Source of the DNA: Demequina sp. NBRC 110052
Lineage (GTDB): Bacteria > Actinomycetota > Actinomycetes > Actinomycetales > Demequinaceae
Assembly: GCF_002090075.1 (NCBI RefSeq)
Contig: NZ_BBRI01000002.1
Coordinates: 806,001 to 870,000, forward strand
DNA: 64,000 nt
Direction of reading: 5' to 3'
Below the pieces are notes generated by a model that was not told the DNA's origin, ran no database searches, and saw nothing but the letters and a program-made list of their open reading frames with translations. Shown in pieces: positions 20,724 to 33,410 of this stretch (position 1 is its first letter; each line of letters opens with the position of its first letter). The position numbers and the translations under genes are program-made.

Positions 20724-21419
20724 TCAGAACAGGCGCGAGGAGAGGTCCTCGGACCCGCGCATCGCCTCGTAGTCGAGCACGACGCAGCGAATCCCGCGGT
20801 CCTCGGCGAGCACGCGCGCCTGCGGCTTGATCTCCTGCGCGGCGAAGACGCCCTGCACAGGAGCGAGCAGCGGGTCGCGGTTCAGGAGCTCGAGATACCG
20901 AGTGAGCTGCTCGACTCCGTCGATCTCTCCCCTGCGCTTGATCTCGACGGCGACGGAGCCGCCAGCGCCGTCGCGGGCCATGATGTCCACGGGACCGATC
21001 GCGGTCGGGAACTCACGGCGCACCAGCGTGTATCCCTGGCCCAGCAGCGACACCTGGTCGGCCAGGAGCTCCTGGAGGTGTGCCTCCACGCCGTCCTTGA
21101 TCAGCCCGGGGTCGACGCCCAGCTCATGCTCGGTGTCGGAGATCACCTCGTGAAGGTCGATCTCGAGGCGGTCGTCCGACTTCTGGTGCTGCACGACCCA
21201 GACGGATGCGACGCCGCGCTCGACGGCCTCGGGCTCTGGCGGGAGCTCACGCATGGTGCACGGAGGGCTCATCCAGTTCAGCGGCTTGTACGAGCCTCCG
21301 TCGGAATGAAGCAGGACCGACCCATCGGCCTTCACCATAATCGCGCGCGTCGCGAGCGGCAGATGAGCGCTGAGCCTGCCCGTGTACCGGGCGGCGCAGC
21401 GGGCGATGACGACCCGCAT
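20724..21419 (-). CDS. nucS: Mismatch-specific endonuclease NucS (EndoMS)
   Basis: A 231-residue protein matching NucS/EndoMS. The N-terminal DNA-binding and dimerisation domain ([28 protein letters not shown]) is followed by the PD-(D/E)xK nuclease domain with GPVDIMARD and [22 protein letters not shown], which hold the metal-binding Asp, Glu and Lys. NucS cuts both strands at mismatches and replaces MutS/MutL in many actinobacteria and archaea. It lies 6 bp after atpC, the usual actinobacterial place, and is probably read from the atp transcript. Confidence 0.96.
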   Translation of the reverse strand: MRVVIARCAARYTGRLSAHLPLATRAIMVKADGSVLLHSDGGSYKPLNWMSPPCTMRELPPEPEAVERGVASVWVVQHQKSDDRLEIDLHEVISDTEHELGVDPGLIKDGVEAHLQELLADQVSLLGQGYTLVRREFPTAIGPVDIMARDGAGGSVAVEIKRRGEIDGVEQLTRYLELLNRDPLLAPVQGVFAAQEIKPQARVLAEDRGIRCVVLDYEAMRGSEDLSSRLF

Positions 21420-21425
21420 CCGGGG

Positions 21426-21701
21426 CTACTCGTACGCAGCGAGGCCCGACCCGGCGTCGGCGACGATCGTCACCTTGTCCTGATCGAACGAAAGGAAGCC
21501 GCCCTCGATCGCGACCTCGGTGCGGGCACCGTCCTCGCCGACGACCGCGACCGAGCCCGCACGGAGCACTGCGAGCACCGGCTCATGCTGCGCGAGCAGG
21601 CCGATCGATCCCTCGACGGTGGGTGCGGACACCGACCGCGCCGTCCCGGACCAGAGAGTCTGGTCCGGGGCGACGATGTCGACCGTGATGGTGGCAGCCA
21701 T
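21426..21701 (-). CDS. atpC: ATP synthase epsilon subunit
   Basis: 91 residues, starting with the N-terminal beta-sandwich (ITVDIVAPDQTLWSG, PTVEGSIGLLAQHEPVLAVLRAG, IEGGFLSF). The C-terminal two-helix inhibitory domain found in E. coli epsilon is essentially absent, as in other short actinobacterial versions. Central-stalk subunit of F1. Starts 3 bp after atpD. Confidence 0.95.
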   Translation of the reverse strand: MAATITVDIVAPDQTLWSGTARSVSAPTVEGSIGLLAQHEPVLAVLRAGSVAVVGEDGARTEVAIEGGFLSFDQDKVTIVADAGSGLAAYE

Positions 21702-21704
21702 GAG

Positions 21705-24124
<2,420 letters not shown>

Positions 24125-24129
24125 CGTCC

Positions 24130-25764
24130 CTACTTCTTCTTCTTCGCGACGATCTGCTCCTGCTCGACATCCACGTCGCCGCCGCCCTCGATCGAGGCGG
24201 TCGTGCTGAGCTCCGTGCCCTCGGACTCGAGGAACGTCGAGAGGTAGTCATCGACGGCCGCAGCCAGCGCGGACTCGGTCTCGTCGGACAGCTGTCCCGT
24301 CGACGCGATGTCATCCAGCACCGAGGTGTCGCGGCGCAGGTGGTCGATCAGCTCACGCTCGAAGCGCAGCACGTCAGCGAGCGGGATCTTGTCGAGCTTG
24401 CCCTTGGTGCCGGCCCAGATCGACACGACCTGCTCCTCGACCGGGTACGGCGAGTACTGGGGCTGCTTGAGCAGCTCCATGAGGCGCGCACCACGGGTGA
24501 GCTGCTGACGCGAGGCCGCGTCGAGGTCGGAGGCGAACATCGCGAACGCCTCGAGCGAGCGGTACTGCGCCAGGTCGATCTTCAGGGTTCCGGAGACCTT
24601 CTTCATCGCCTTGACCTGCGCGGATCCACCGACGCGGGAAACCGAGATGCCCACGTCGATCGCGGGACGCTGGTTCGCGTTGAAGAGGTCCGACTGGAGG
24701 AAGATCTGGCCGTCGGTGATCGAGATCACGTTCGTCGGAATGTACGCCGAGACGTCGTTCGCCTTGGTCTCGATCACGGGCAGACCCGTCATCGAGCCCG
24801 CGCCCATCTCGTCCGACAGCTTGGCGCAACGCTCGAGCAGGCGGGAGTGCAGGTAGAAGACGTCGCCCGGGTACGCCTCGCGGCCCGGCGGCCGGCGCAG
24901 CAGCAGCGACACGGCGCGGTAGGCCTCGGCCTGCTTCGACAAGTCATCGAAGATGATCAGGACGTGCTTGCCGTCGTACATCCAGTGCTGGCCGATGGCC
25001 GAGCCGGTGTAGGGCGCGAGGTACTTGAAGCCTGCGGGGTCCGACGCGGGCGCTGCGACGATCGTCGTGTACTCGAGCGCGCCTGCCTCCTCGAGCGCGC
25101 CGCGCACCGAGGCGATGGTCGAGCCCTTCTGGCCGATCGCCACGTAGATGCAGCGCACCTGCTTGCTCGGGTCGCCCGACTCCCAGTTGGCCTTCTGGTT
25201 GATGATCGTGTCGATCGCGATCGCGGTCTTGCCGGTCTGGCGGTCGCCGATGATCAGCTGACGCTGGCCGCGGCCGATCGGGATCATGGCGTCGATCGAC
25301 TTCAGGCCCGTCTGGAGCGGCTCGTGAACGGACTTGCGCTGCATGACGTCGGGCGCCTGCAGCTCGAGGGCGCGACGGCCCTCCGTCTCGATCTCGCCCA
25401 GACCGTCGATCGGGGTGCCCAGGGGGTCGACCACACGGCCCAGGTAGCCGTCGCCGACGGCGACCGACAGCACCTCACCGGTGCGCTGGACTCGCTGGCC
25501 CTCCTCGATGCCGGTGAACTCACCGAGCACGACGACGCCGATCTCGCGGACGTCGAGGTTCAGCGCGAGGCCGAGAGTTCCGTCCTCGAACCGCAGCAGC
25601 TCGTTCGCCATGCAGCCGGGGAGGCCCTCGACCTGCGCGATGCCGTCGCCCGCGAGGGTGACCGTGCCGACCTCGTCGGCGACGGCGCCCGTGGGCTCAT
25701 ACGACTTCACGTAGCTGTCGAGAGCAGCCCGGATCTCCTCGGGGCTGATCGTCACGTCGGTCAT
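24130..25764 (-). CDS. atpA: ATP synthase alpha subunit
   Basis: A 544-residue non-catalytic hexamer subunit. The N-terminal barrel ([27 protein letters not shown]), Walker [43 protein letters not shown] and the [12 protein letters not shown] arginine region are all present. The C-terminus ends in a KKKK tail after an acidic linker, as in other actinobacteria. Confidence 0.98.
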   Translation of the reverse strand: MTDVTISPEEIRAALDSYVKSYEPTGAVADEVGTVTLAGDGIAQVEGLPGCMANELLRFEDGTLGLALNLDVREIGVVVLGEFTGIEEGQRVQRTGEVLSVAVGDGYLGRVVDPLGTPIDGLGEIETEGRRALELQAPDVMQRKSVHEPLQTGLKSIDAMIPIGRGQRQLIIGDRQTGKTAIAIDTIINQKANWESGDPSKQVRCIYVAIGQKGSTIASVRGALEEAGALEYTTIVAAPASDPAGFKYLAPYTGSAIGQHWMYDGKHVLIIFDDLSKQAEAYRAVSLLLRRPPGREAYPGDVFYLHSRLLERCAKLSDEMGAGSMTGLPVIETKANDVSAYIPTNVISITDGQIFLQSDLFNANQRPAIDVGISVSRVGGSAQVKAMKKVSGTLKIDLAQYRSLEAFAMFASDLDAASRQQLTRGARLMELLKQPQYSPYPVEEQVVSIWAGTKGKLDKIPLADVLRFERELIDHLRRDTSVLDDIASTGQLSDETESALAAAVDDYLSTFLESEGTELSTTASIEGGGDVDVEQEQIVAKKKK

Positions 25765-25816
25765 GACCTGTCTCCTGTCGAATCCGCGTTCACTGCGGAG
25801 GTTGTCGTGTCAGCGC

Positions 25817-26629
25817 CTAGCTGACGAGTCGTCGTCGTGCCTGGTCGAGGCGGGCGAGGACGGTGCCGTCCACGACCTCCGTCCCGACCTGAACCTTGAT
25901 ACCGCCGAGGACCTCGGGGTCCACGGCCACGTTGAGCTGGATCTGATGCCCGTAGGCGCCTTCGAGGATCGACTGCAGACGCGCGCGCTGCGCGGCGCTC
26001 AGCTCGACCGCCGCGACGACGGACGCGAGCCACCGCCCGCGTCGTTCTGCCGCAGCCTCGACGAGGTGCTTGATCGTCGTGATGAGTCGCTGACCGCGCA
26101 CCTTCTCGACTGCCCGTCGCAGCAGGGCTTCGGTGAGCGTGTCGAGGCGTCCCTTGAGCAGGGCCTCGAGGAGCTGCACGCGGGCCTCGCGTGTCACGGA
26201 CCTGTTGGAGAGCGCCACCAGGAGGTCACGGTCCCCCTCGAGGATGCGCTGCACGCGGAAGAGCTCCTCCTCGACGGTCTCGAGTCGTCCCGCAGAGTCG
26301 GCCGCGGCGAGCAGCGCCGCGACCCCCGCGTCCTCGATCGCGACCGCGAGGTCCTCCTCCTCGGACCAGCGATGCCCCACGAAGACCGTCACCCCGTCGA
26401 CGACTCGCGAGTCGAGCGCGCCGAAGAGCTGACGCACCAGGCCGGCCTTGGCCTGCGCGTCCCGCGCAGGGTCGGTCAGGGCACGTCGCAGCGAACCGGA
26501 TCCGTCGAGCGCGTCGACCACCGTGAAGAGGTCGCGCGCAAGTGACGCACCCTCGTCCCCGGCTGCGACGAGGACCGGGTCGATCTCCCGCAGCGACGCG
26601 TCTCGTGATGCCTGGCTCGTGCCTCGCAT
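25817..26629 (-). CDS. atpH: ATP synthase delta subunit
   Basis: A 270-residue peripheral-stalk protein with the OSCP-type helical N-terminal domain and the C-terminal signature VNVAVDPEVLGGIKVQVGTEVVDGTVLARLDQARR (split here for reading: NVAVDPEVLGGIKVQVG, then DGTVLARLDQ). It is longer than the roughly 180-residue E. coli protein because of an extended N-terminal half, a common actinobacterial form. Starts 3 bp after atpF. Confidence 0.95.
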   Translation of the reverse strand: MRGTSQASRDASLREIDPVLVAAGDEGASLARDLFTVVDALDGSGSLRRALTDPARDAQAKAGLVRQLFGALDSRVVDGVTVFVGHRWSEEEDLAVAIEDAGVAALLAAADSAGRLETVEEELFRVQRILEGDRDLLVALSNRSVTREARVQLLEALLKGRLDTLTEALLRRAVEKVRGQRLITTIKHLVEAAAERRGRWLASVVAAVELSAAQRARLQSILEGAYGHQIQLNVAVDPEVLGGIKVQVGTEVVDGTVLARLDQARRRLVS

Positions 26630-26632
26630 GTG

Positions 26633-27463
<831 letters not shown>

Positions 27464-28321
27464 TTAGTGCTCTTCCTCGACAGCCATGTTGAGGTAGACA
27501 GCCGAGAGCATGGTGAAGACGTACGCCTGCAGGAGCGCCACGAAGATCTCGAAGAGCGTGAACGCGAATCCTCCCGCGAGGGTGAGCGCGCCGGCGGCCT
27601 TGATGGCGCCGGTGGCCTCGAAGAAGAGGTACTGCGTGCCGGCGAAGGCGACGACGAGCAGCAGGTGCCCCGCGATCATGTTCGCGGTGAGTCGCAGCGC
27701 CAGGGTGAACGGGCGCAGGAAGAACACCTGCAGGAACTCGATGGGCGTGAGCAGGATGTAGATCGGCCACGGCACGCCTGGCGGGAACAGCGAGTTCTTG
27801 AGGTACTTGCCGAGCCCGTGCTGCTTCACGCCGACGGTGAGGTACATGACGTACACCCACAGCGCCATGATCAGCGGCAGACCGATGACCGAGGTGCCCG
27901 CGATGTTCAGCAGCGGGATCACGCCGGTGATGTTGAAGAACACGATGGCGACGAAGAGAGTCGTGAGCATCGGCACGAAGCGACGCGCGTGCTGCTTGCC
28001 CATCACCTCTTCCGCGATCTGGATGCGGACGAAGTCGAGGACGAGCTCGATGGCCGACTGGAAGCGCCCCGGCACGACGCGGGCGCGCGCCGCGACGATC
28101 GCGAACACGAGGATCATCGCGACCATCGCGATCACGCGCACGAGCGTGATCCGGTTGAACTCGAAGATGGTGCCGCCCCACAGCAGCGCCTCGGGGTAGA
28201 ACTCCGCGATGGTGGGCGCGTGGAACCCGTCGGAACCGAACAGCCACTGGAAGAAGTTCTGGGAGGAGCCGTGCTCGTCTCCCGCCGCTTCAGCGGCCGC
28301 GGCTACCACGATGTGTCGCAT
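27464..28321 (-). CDS. atpB: ATP synthase a subunit
   Basis: A 285-residue integral membrane stator. The conserved LALRLTANMIAGHLLL holds the essential Arg, and FEIFVALLQAYVFTMLSAVYLN ends the protein. A TCTGATG context with GGAG 4 nt upstream defines the start. It begins the structural atp genes, 81 bp after atpI. Confidence 0.97.
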   Translation of the reverse strand: MRHIVVAAAAEAAGDEHGSSQNFFQWLFGSDGFHAPTIAEFYPEALLWGGTIFEFNRITLVRVIAMVAMILVFAIVAARARVVPGRFQSAIELVLDFVRIQIAEEVMGKQHARRFVPMLTTLFVAIVFFNITGVIPLLNIAGTSVIGLPLIMALWVYVMYLTVGVKQHGLGKYLKNSLFPPGVPWPIYILLTPIEFLQVFFLRPFTLALRLTANMIAGHLLLVVAFAGTQYLFFEATGAIKAAGALTLAGGFAFTLFEIFVALLQAYVFTMLSAVYLNMAVEEEH

Positions 28322-28394
28322 CAGACTCCAGCATTGGTTGTCCTCGGTCGGTGGTCACGCGGGCGCGCCGAGGGGGGACGGTGAATCGGGTGAA

Positions 28395-28424
28395 AGCCTA
28401 GCCTATTCGTCCCTATGGTTCGAA
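28395..28424 (-). promoter_or_regulatory. Possible internal promoter before atpB
   Basis: On the minus strand TTCGAA (28419-28424), an 18-bp spacer and TAGGCT (28395-28400) lie at the end of atpI. A second overlapping TAGGCT occurs at 28400-28405. It could give the structural atp genes their own transcript. Confidence 0.3.
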
Positions 28425-28849
28425 CGTTTCGTGGTGTAGGGGACGCGTCCACGGCTGAGCACGGCGACGTCGACCGCGAGCGTCACCAGGACACCCAGAA
28501 CCACGAAGATCCCGAACAGCGGCCGCGGGAAGTCCGGGACCATGCTCAGCAGCACGAGACCCACCACGACGACGATCATCTTGCCGAGCCACGTACCCAG
28601 CAGGATAGCGGCCATGATGTCCGACCTGCGCGTGTGAGCGAGCTGCATCGCCCACGGCGTCAAGAGTCCCGCGAGGGCCGCGAGCGCGACGCCCGCGGGT
28701 GCAGCCCAGGCTCCCATGGCGCCATCGACCAGCCAGCCGACCACTGCGGCGACGACCGCGAGCACGCCGAGGGCGATCGCGCCCCACGTGAGCGCCTTGC
28801 GATAGACGGCCGACTCTGCGGACGGCTCGAGCGGCTCGCGTGCGGTCAC
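28403..28849 (-). CDS. AtpI-like small membrane protein
   Basis: A 148-residue protein with four hydrophobic helices (ALTWGAIALGVLAVVAAVVGWLV, WAAPAGVALAALAGLL, IMAAILLGTWLGKMIVVVVGLV, LFGIFVVLGVLVTLAVDVAVL). Its place directly before atpB is that of atpI, whose products assist assembly of the c ring or ion supply. Sequence similarity alone is weak, as is usual for AtpI. It overlaps the wecA-like gene by 4 nt. Confidence 0.75.
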   Translation of the reverse strand: MTAREPLEPSAESAVYRKALTWGAIALGVLAVVAAVVGWLVDGAMGAWAAPAGVALAALAGLLTPWAMQLAHTRRSDIMAAILLGTWLGKMIVVVVGLVLLSMVPDFPRPLFGIFVVLGVLVTLAVDVAVLSRGRVPYTTKRSNHRDE

Positions 28850-30183
28850 GATTCCTCCTCCTGGGGCGCCTCGCCGGATGCGCCCGACGCGGTGGTCACC
28901 GTACCAGCGCCCGACGCGGTCGCGACCAGGTCCTCGGGTGCACCTTCGGGCTCCCCTGAAGCAGCGTCGGGCGTGTCCCCTGTGCGCGGGGAGGCGCCCT
29001 CGTAGGGCGGGTAGACGTCGGGATGGCGCCCCTCAGGCGTGAAGCGGCGCTGAAGCGGCGCAGCGGCACGCCCTGCCGCTTCCCAGGCCCGGGTGACCCC
29101 GCGCCGGAGGCCAGGCGAGAACGTGATCATGCCTGCGACGAGCACGCCGATGCAGATCACGGCGATCGCGGCCGGCGTCGAGAGGAACACGGTGGAGACG
29201 GTGCCGAACGACAGCACGAATGTCCACAGATACAGCGCGCCGACGGCCCAGCGGTGGCTGTGGCCCGCCCGCAGGAGCAGGTGATGCAGGTGGTGAGCGT
29301 CGGGCGAGAACGGCGACTTGCCCTTGAGCGTGCGACGGATCACGGCGGCGGCCATGTCTACGAGCGGCACGGCGACCACCATGAGCGGGAGCACGATCGG
29401 AATGAATGCCGGGATGCGCTCACGCGCCGAGACGACCGTCGGGTCGATCTGGCCGGTCACGATGATCGCGGCGCCGGCGATCGTGAGGCCCAGCACCATC
29501 GACCCGGAATCTCCCATGAAGATGCGTGCCGGATGCACGTTGTGCGGCAGGAAGCCCACGCACGCGCCCACGAGCGCCGCGAGGATCAGCGTCGCGAGCG
29601 ACGAGTAGTCGCCCGGGCTGGCCGAACGCGACAGCACATACGTGTAGGTGAAGAACGCCAGCCCGCCGATCGCGATCATGCCGGCGGCGAGACCGTCGAG
29701 TCCATCGACGAAGTTGACCGCATTGATCGCGACCACGACCACGATGACCGTCGCCGCAAGCGACAGATACGAGCTGCCGATCGTCACGCCAGCGATCGGC
29801 ACCGTGACGAGCTGCACCCCGCCCCACGCCATGATCAGCGCCGCGAGCACCTGACCCGCGAGCTTCGCCATCCAGTCGAGGTCCCAGATGTCGTCCGCCA
29901 TGCCCAGGGCGCACACCAGGCCCGCGCCCGCGAGCAAGGCCCACGGCGCGGCGGACGCCGCGTAGACCGGCTCCAGGAACGGCACGACCGAGCCCACGAG
30001 GACCGCACCTGCGAGCCCCAGGAAGATCGCGACGCCCCCCAGCCGAGGCGTCGGGCGCGAATGCACGTCGCGCGCACGCACGGCGGTGACCGCGCCGACC
30101 TTGTACGCCAGGTGACGCATCGCCGGGGTCGACGCGTACGCGAGCAGCGCGGCGACCGCCAGCAGGGTCAGATAGACCTTCAC
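28846..30183 (-). CDS. WecA/MraY-family glycosyl-1-phosphate transferase
   Basis: A 445-residue polytopic membrane enzyme with the full family pattern: DVHSRPTPRLGGVAIF, the DD pair in ALGMADDIWDLDWMAKL, NAVNFVDGLDGLAAGM, RIFMGDSGSMVLGLT and the DAHHLHHLLLRAGHSHR His motif. It transfers a sugar-1-phosphate (probably GlcNAc-1-P) to decaprenyl phosphate, starting a cell-wall polymer such as arabinogalactan-like glycan or teichoic-type polymer. The C-terminal 60 residues are a Gly/Ala/Ser/Glu-rich tail. The GTG start overlaps the tsaC stop (GTGA). Confidence 0.93.
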   Translation of the reverse strand: MKVYLTLLAVAALLAYASTPAMRHLAYKVGAVTAVRARDVHSRPTPRLGGVAIFLGLAGAVLVGSVVPFLEPVYAASAAPWALLAGAGLVCALGMADDIWDLDWMAKLAGQVLAALIMAWGGVQLVTVPIAGVTIGSSYLSLAATVIVVVVAINAVNFVDGLDGLAAGMIAIGGLAFFTYTYVLSRSASPGDYSSLATLILAALVGACVGFLPHNVHPARIFMGDSGSMVLGLTIAGAAIIVTGQIDPTVVSARERIPAFIPIVLPLMVVAVPLVDMAAAVIRRTLKGKSPFSPDAHHLHHLLLRAGHSHRWAVGALYLWTFVLSFGTVSTVFLSTPAAIAVICIGVLVAGMITFSPGLRRGVTRAWEAAGRAAAPLQRRFTPEGRHPDVYPPYEGASPRTGDTPDAASGEPEGAPEDLVATASGAGTVTTASGASGEAPQEEES

Positions 30184-30836
30184 CCGGGCTGCTCCGCGGG
30201 CGCGAGGGCGTCCTCGCCGACGATCTCCACGATGCGCGCGCGGGAGATGCCGCCGTCGCGGACGACCCGCAGCCTCTCCCCCGTCGCATCGACGATGGTC
30301 GAGGCGACCCCCAGCGGCGCGTCTCCCCCATCGAGGTAGACCGCCACGGCGTCGCCCAGCTGCTCCAGCGCGCCCGACGCAGTGGTCGCGGCGGGCTCGC
30401 CCGTCCGGTTCGCGCTGGTCACGGCGAGCGGCCCCGTGCGCCTGAGCAGCGCGAGCGCGGCCTCGTGGTCGGGCACCCTCAGCGCAACTGTGCCGTGCGT
30501 CTCGCCCAGGTCCCATGCGAGGGACGGCTGCGCGAGCACGATCACCGTCAGCGGGCCGGGCCAGCAGGCCTCCATGAGCGCACGCGCGCTCGCCGGGACG
30601 TCACGTCCCAGGCCGTCCACCGTGCGAATCTCGGGGATCAGGACCGGCGGCGGCATGTGGCGCCCTCGCCCCTTGGCCGCGAGCACCGCCGCGACGGCCT
30701 TCGGCTGGAACGCGTCCGCGCCCACGCCATAGACGGTGTCGGTCGGCAGCACGATGACCTCGCCGCGCTCCACCGCGTGCACGGCGGCGTCGATCGAGGG
30801 GCCCCACGAGGACGGATCGAGGCAGGGGTGGATCAT
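30180..30836 (-). CDS. tsaC: L-threonylcarbamoyladenylate synthase (TsaC/Sua5)
   Basis: A 218-residue YrdC-fold protein: GEVIVLPTDTVYGVGADAF, CWPGPLTVIVLAQ, GTVALRVPDHEAAL, LAVTSANRTGEPA and ASTIVDATGERLRVVRDGGIS. It makes threonylcarbamoyl-AMP for t6A modification of tRNA. It lacks the extra Sua5 C-terminal domain. Located 13 bp after prmC in the translation-gene operon. Confidence 0.94.
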   Translation of the reverse strand: MIHPCLDPSSWGPSIDAAVHAVERGEVIVLPTDTVYGVGADAFQPKAVAAVLAAKGRGRHMPPPVLIPEIRTVDGLGRDVPASARALMEACWPGPLTVIVLAQPSLAWDLGETHGTVALRVPDHEAALALLRRTGPLAVTSANRTGEPAATTASGALEQLGDAVAVYLDGGDAPLGVASTIVDATGERLRVVRDGGISRARIVEIVGEDALAPAEQPG

Positions 30837-30849
30837 GCCGCCAAGTCTC

Positions 30850-31746
30850 TCAGACGCCGACGCGGCGCGCGACGAGCATCCGGTCGCGCCCGGTGAGGTC
30901 CTGTCGCGTGTGGATGTCGCCCCAGAACTCGCTGCGCGCGGCGTGCGCACGCAGCGCCTCACCCTGCAGCTCGCCGTGCTCCATCACGAGCCAGCCGCCC
31001 ACGTCGAGCAGCCGCGCGGCCTCGTCGATGATCGCGCGCGGCACCGCGAGTCCGTCGTCGCCCAGCCCGTAGAGGGCCTCCGGCGGGTCGTACTCGCGCA
31101 CCTCGACGTCGCGCGGCACCGCGTTCGAGGGGATGTACGGGGGGTTGGTGACGACAACCTGCGCGCAGCCCTCGAAATGGTGCAGACAGCCGCGTGCGTC
31201 GCCCAGGATGGGGCGCACACGCGAGCGGACCGACGCCGGGAGCATGCGCGCGTTGAGGCGCAGGTACACGTTCGCCTCGTCGCTCGCCTCGACGAGCGCG
31301 ACGTGCGCATTGTCCATCTCCGCGGCGATCGACAGGCCGATCGCACCCGATCCCGCGCACAGGTCCGTCACGTGCACCATGCCGTCACGGGCCGGCTTCG
31401 CCGCACGGGCGAGCTCGAGCGCGACCTCGGTGACGATCTCGGTCTCCGGGCGGGGGACGAACACGCCCGCGCCCACCTGGAGCTCGAGCGTGCGGAACGG
31501 CGCCTTGCCCGTGATGTGCTGCAGCGGCTCGCGCGCGCATCGGCGTGCGACGCGGGCCTCGAGCAGATCGTGATCCAGCGGGTCCTCGGGCCAGTGATCG
31601 TCACGCGCAGCGGCGGTGCGGACGTCGGAGATCTCCCAGCCGAACGTGTGCGCCATGAGCGCCGCGGCGTCGTGCGCGGGCGAGGGCACCCCCGCGTCGG
31701 CGAGACGCCGGGTGATGTCGCGCAGGCGCGTGCCCACTGACGGCAC
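30850..31746 (-). CDS. prmC: Release factor glutamine methyltransferase
   Basis: A 298-residue SAM-dependent enzyme. An N-terminal helical domain binds the release factor; the methyltransferase domain shows LCAGSGAIGLSIA (SAM loop) and the catalytic VVTNPPYIPS motif. It methylates the Gln of the GGQ motif in release factors, and lies 3 bp after prfA, its substrate gene. Confidence 0.96.
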   Translation of the reverse strand: MPSVGTRLRDITRRLADAGVPSPAHDAAALMAHTFGWEISDVRTAAARDDHWPEDPLDHDLLEARVARRCAREPLQHITGKAPFRTLELQVGAGVFVPRPETEIVTEVALELARAAKPARDGMVHVTDLCAGSGAIGLSIAAEMDNAHVALVEASDEANVYLRLNARMLPASVRSRVRPILGDARGCLHHFEGCAQVVVTNPPYIPSNAVPRDVEVREYDPPEALYGLGDDGLAVPRAIIDEAARLLDVGGWLVMEHGELQGEALRAHAARSEFWGDIHTRQDLTGRDRMLVARRVGV

Positions 31747-31749
31747 GCG

Positions 31750-32835
31750 TCAGTCCTCGTGCGCGGCGAGGCGGGCAGCCTCGTCGGCGTCGATCGCGGA
31801 CTGGATGACCGGACCGAGGTCGCCTCCGAGGACGTGGTCGAGGTTGTAGGCCTTGTAGCCGGTGCGGTGATCCGCGATCCGGTTCTCGGGGAAGTTGTAG
31901 GTGCGGATGCGCTCCGAGCGGTCCACGGTGCGCACCTGCGACTTGCGCATGTCCTGGGCCTCGGCCTCCGCCGCCTCCTTCTGGGCGGCGAGCAGGCGGG
32001 CACGCAGGATGCGCATGGCCGACTCCTTGTTCTGGAGCTGGCTCTTCTCGTTCTGGCAGCTCACCACGATGCCCGTGGGGATGTGGGTGAGGCGGACCGC
32101 GGAGTCGGTGGTGTTGACCGACTGACCGCCGGGGCCTGACGAGCGGTAGACGTCCACGCGGACGTCGTTCATGTCGAGCTCGACGTCCTCGACCTCCTCG
32201 GCCTCGGGATACACGAGCACTCCCGCGGCGGAGGTGTGGATGCGGCCCTGCGACTCGGTCGCAGGCACGCGCTGCACGCGGTGCACGCCGCCCTCGTACT
32301 TGAGGTGGGCCCACACGCCGTTCTCGGGGTCCACCGAGCCGGGTGCCTTGATCGCGACGGAGATGTCCTTGTAGCCGCCCATGTCCGTCTCGGTCGACTC
32401 GAGCACCTGGGCCTTCCAGCCCTGGGTCTCCGCGAACTTGAGGTACATCTTCAGCAGGTCGCCCGCGAAGAGCGCGGACTCCTCGCCTCCCTCGCCCGAC
32501 TTGATCTCCATGATCACGTCGCGTGCGTCGTCGGGGTCGCGCGGGATCAGGATGCGGCGGAGCGTCTCCGTCGCGTCCTCAGCCGCCTGCTCGAGTCCGG
32601 GGATCTCGGCGGCGAACTCGGGATCGAGCTCAGCCATCTCGCGTGCGGCCTCGAGGTCATCGGTAGCCGATTTCCAGGCCCGATGCGCCGCGACGACGCG
32701 ACCGAGCTCCGCGAACCGACGCCCGAGCGTGCGCGCACGTCCCGCGTCCGCATGCACGGAGGGGTCGGCGAGCTGACTCTCGATGTCGGCGTACTCGTCC
32801 AGTAGAGGCTGAACGGCCGCGAAGGCTTCGGCCAC
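31750..32835 (-). CDS. prfA: Peptide chain release factor 1
   Basis: A 361-residue class I release factor. The GGQ motif is in [20 protein letters not shown], the stop-codon reading PxT motif appears as PATE in [12 protein letters not shown], and [22 protein letters not shown] is the family signature. It terminates translation at UAA and UAG. Located 18 bp after rpmE. Confidence 0.98.
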   Translation of the reverse strand: MAEAFAAVQPLLDEYADIESQLADPSVHADAGRARTLGRRFAELGRVVAAHRAWKSATDDLEAAREMAELDPEFAAEIPGLEQAAEDATETLRRILIPRDPDDARDVIMEIKSGEGGEESALFAGDLLKMYLKFAETQGWKAQVLESTETDMGGYKDISVAIKAPGSVDPENGVWAHLKYEGGVHRVQRVPATESQGRIHTSAAGVLVYPEAEEVEDVELDMNDVRVDVYRSSGPGGQSVNTTDSAVRLTHIPTGIVVSCQNEKSQLQNKESAMRILRARLLAAQKEAAEAEAQDMRKSQVRTVDRSERIRTYNFPENRIADHRTGYKAYNLDHVLGGDLGPVIQSAIDADEAARLAAHED

Positions 32836-32853
32836 GTCGTCGCGTATCCGGCG

Positions 32854-33063
32854 TTACTTCTTGTTGCCGTAGCGCTTCTCGAAGCGGGCCACGCGGCCAC
32901 CGGTGTCCATGATCTTCTGCTTGCCCGTGTAGAACGGGTGGCAGGCCGAGCAGACCTCGACGCTGATCGCGCCGGACTTCTCGGTGGACTTGGTCTCGAA
33001 CGTGTTGCCGCAGGTGCACGTGACAGTGGTGGCCACGTACTCGGGGTGGATGTCCTTCTTCAT
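32854..33063 (-). CDS. rpmE: Ribosomal protein bL31
   Basis: 69 residues: MKKDIHPEY at the start, the CTCG and CSAC Cys pairs that bind zinc, and [25 protein letters not shown]. The Cys pairs mark the zinc-containing (C+) form, replaced by a Cys-less paralogue under zinc limitation in some relatives. Confidence 0.97.
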   Translation of the reverse strand: MKKDIHPEYVATTVTCTCGNTFETKSTEKSGAISVEVCSACHPFYTGKQKIMDTGGRVARFEKRYGNKK

Positions 33064-33410
33064 GATCTCCCTTAGATGTGCGCCCGGGTCCTCGCGTACC
33101 TCGCTTCGGTGAACCGGATGCCATGGACCCGATCCGCAGACCGAGCCAACCGTCTATTCTGCCACGCCTGTCAAGGCCGGGCGACCCTCCCTGCCGGCCA
33201 ACGCATCGGGCATCTCCAAGCCCCTCCCCTCCCTCCGCGCGCCAGTAGTCGTTGAAGGCCGGGATCGGGGCAGTTCGCAACACTGAATGACTACTGCGTG
33301 ACTGGCGCGCTGGCGCCCCGCCGCGTCCACAGCCTCCTGCCGTGAAGTCTTCATGCACAGCACGGCACCCACCGGCGGCGGAGCCGCGTGCCGGGTGCTC
33401 AGATGCGACG
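33064..33410. other. 347-bp gap between rpmE and the first DUF559 gene
   Basis: The rpmE-proximal part carries, on the minus strand, a perfect TTGACA (33170-33175) followed by GGCAGAATAGAC, probably the rpmE promoter region although no clear -10 box stands at 17 bp. The distal part holds the left palindromic repeat (33237-33310). The remaining 100 bp before the DUF559 start show nothing recognisable. Confidence 0.5.
33237..33310. repeat. Left palindromic repeat of element A
   Basis: Outer arms GCGCGCCAGT / ACTGGCGCGC (10 bp, perfect) enclose inner arms CAGTAGTC (33243-33250) / GACTACTG (33289-33296). From AGTCGTTGA onward, 23 of 29 bases match the solitary copy at 58621. Confidence 0.75.

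Noticed and set aside
28415..28435. AACGTTTCG near atpI resembling the beta-glucosidase operator
   Set aside because: It is within atpI codons and not a full palindrome.
31138..33100. Search for tRNA genes or riboswitches around the translation gene cluster and in intergenic gaps
   Set aside because: No cloverleaf, T-box or known riboswitch core was recognised; gaps are short.
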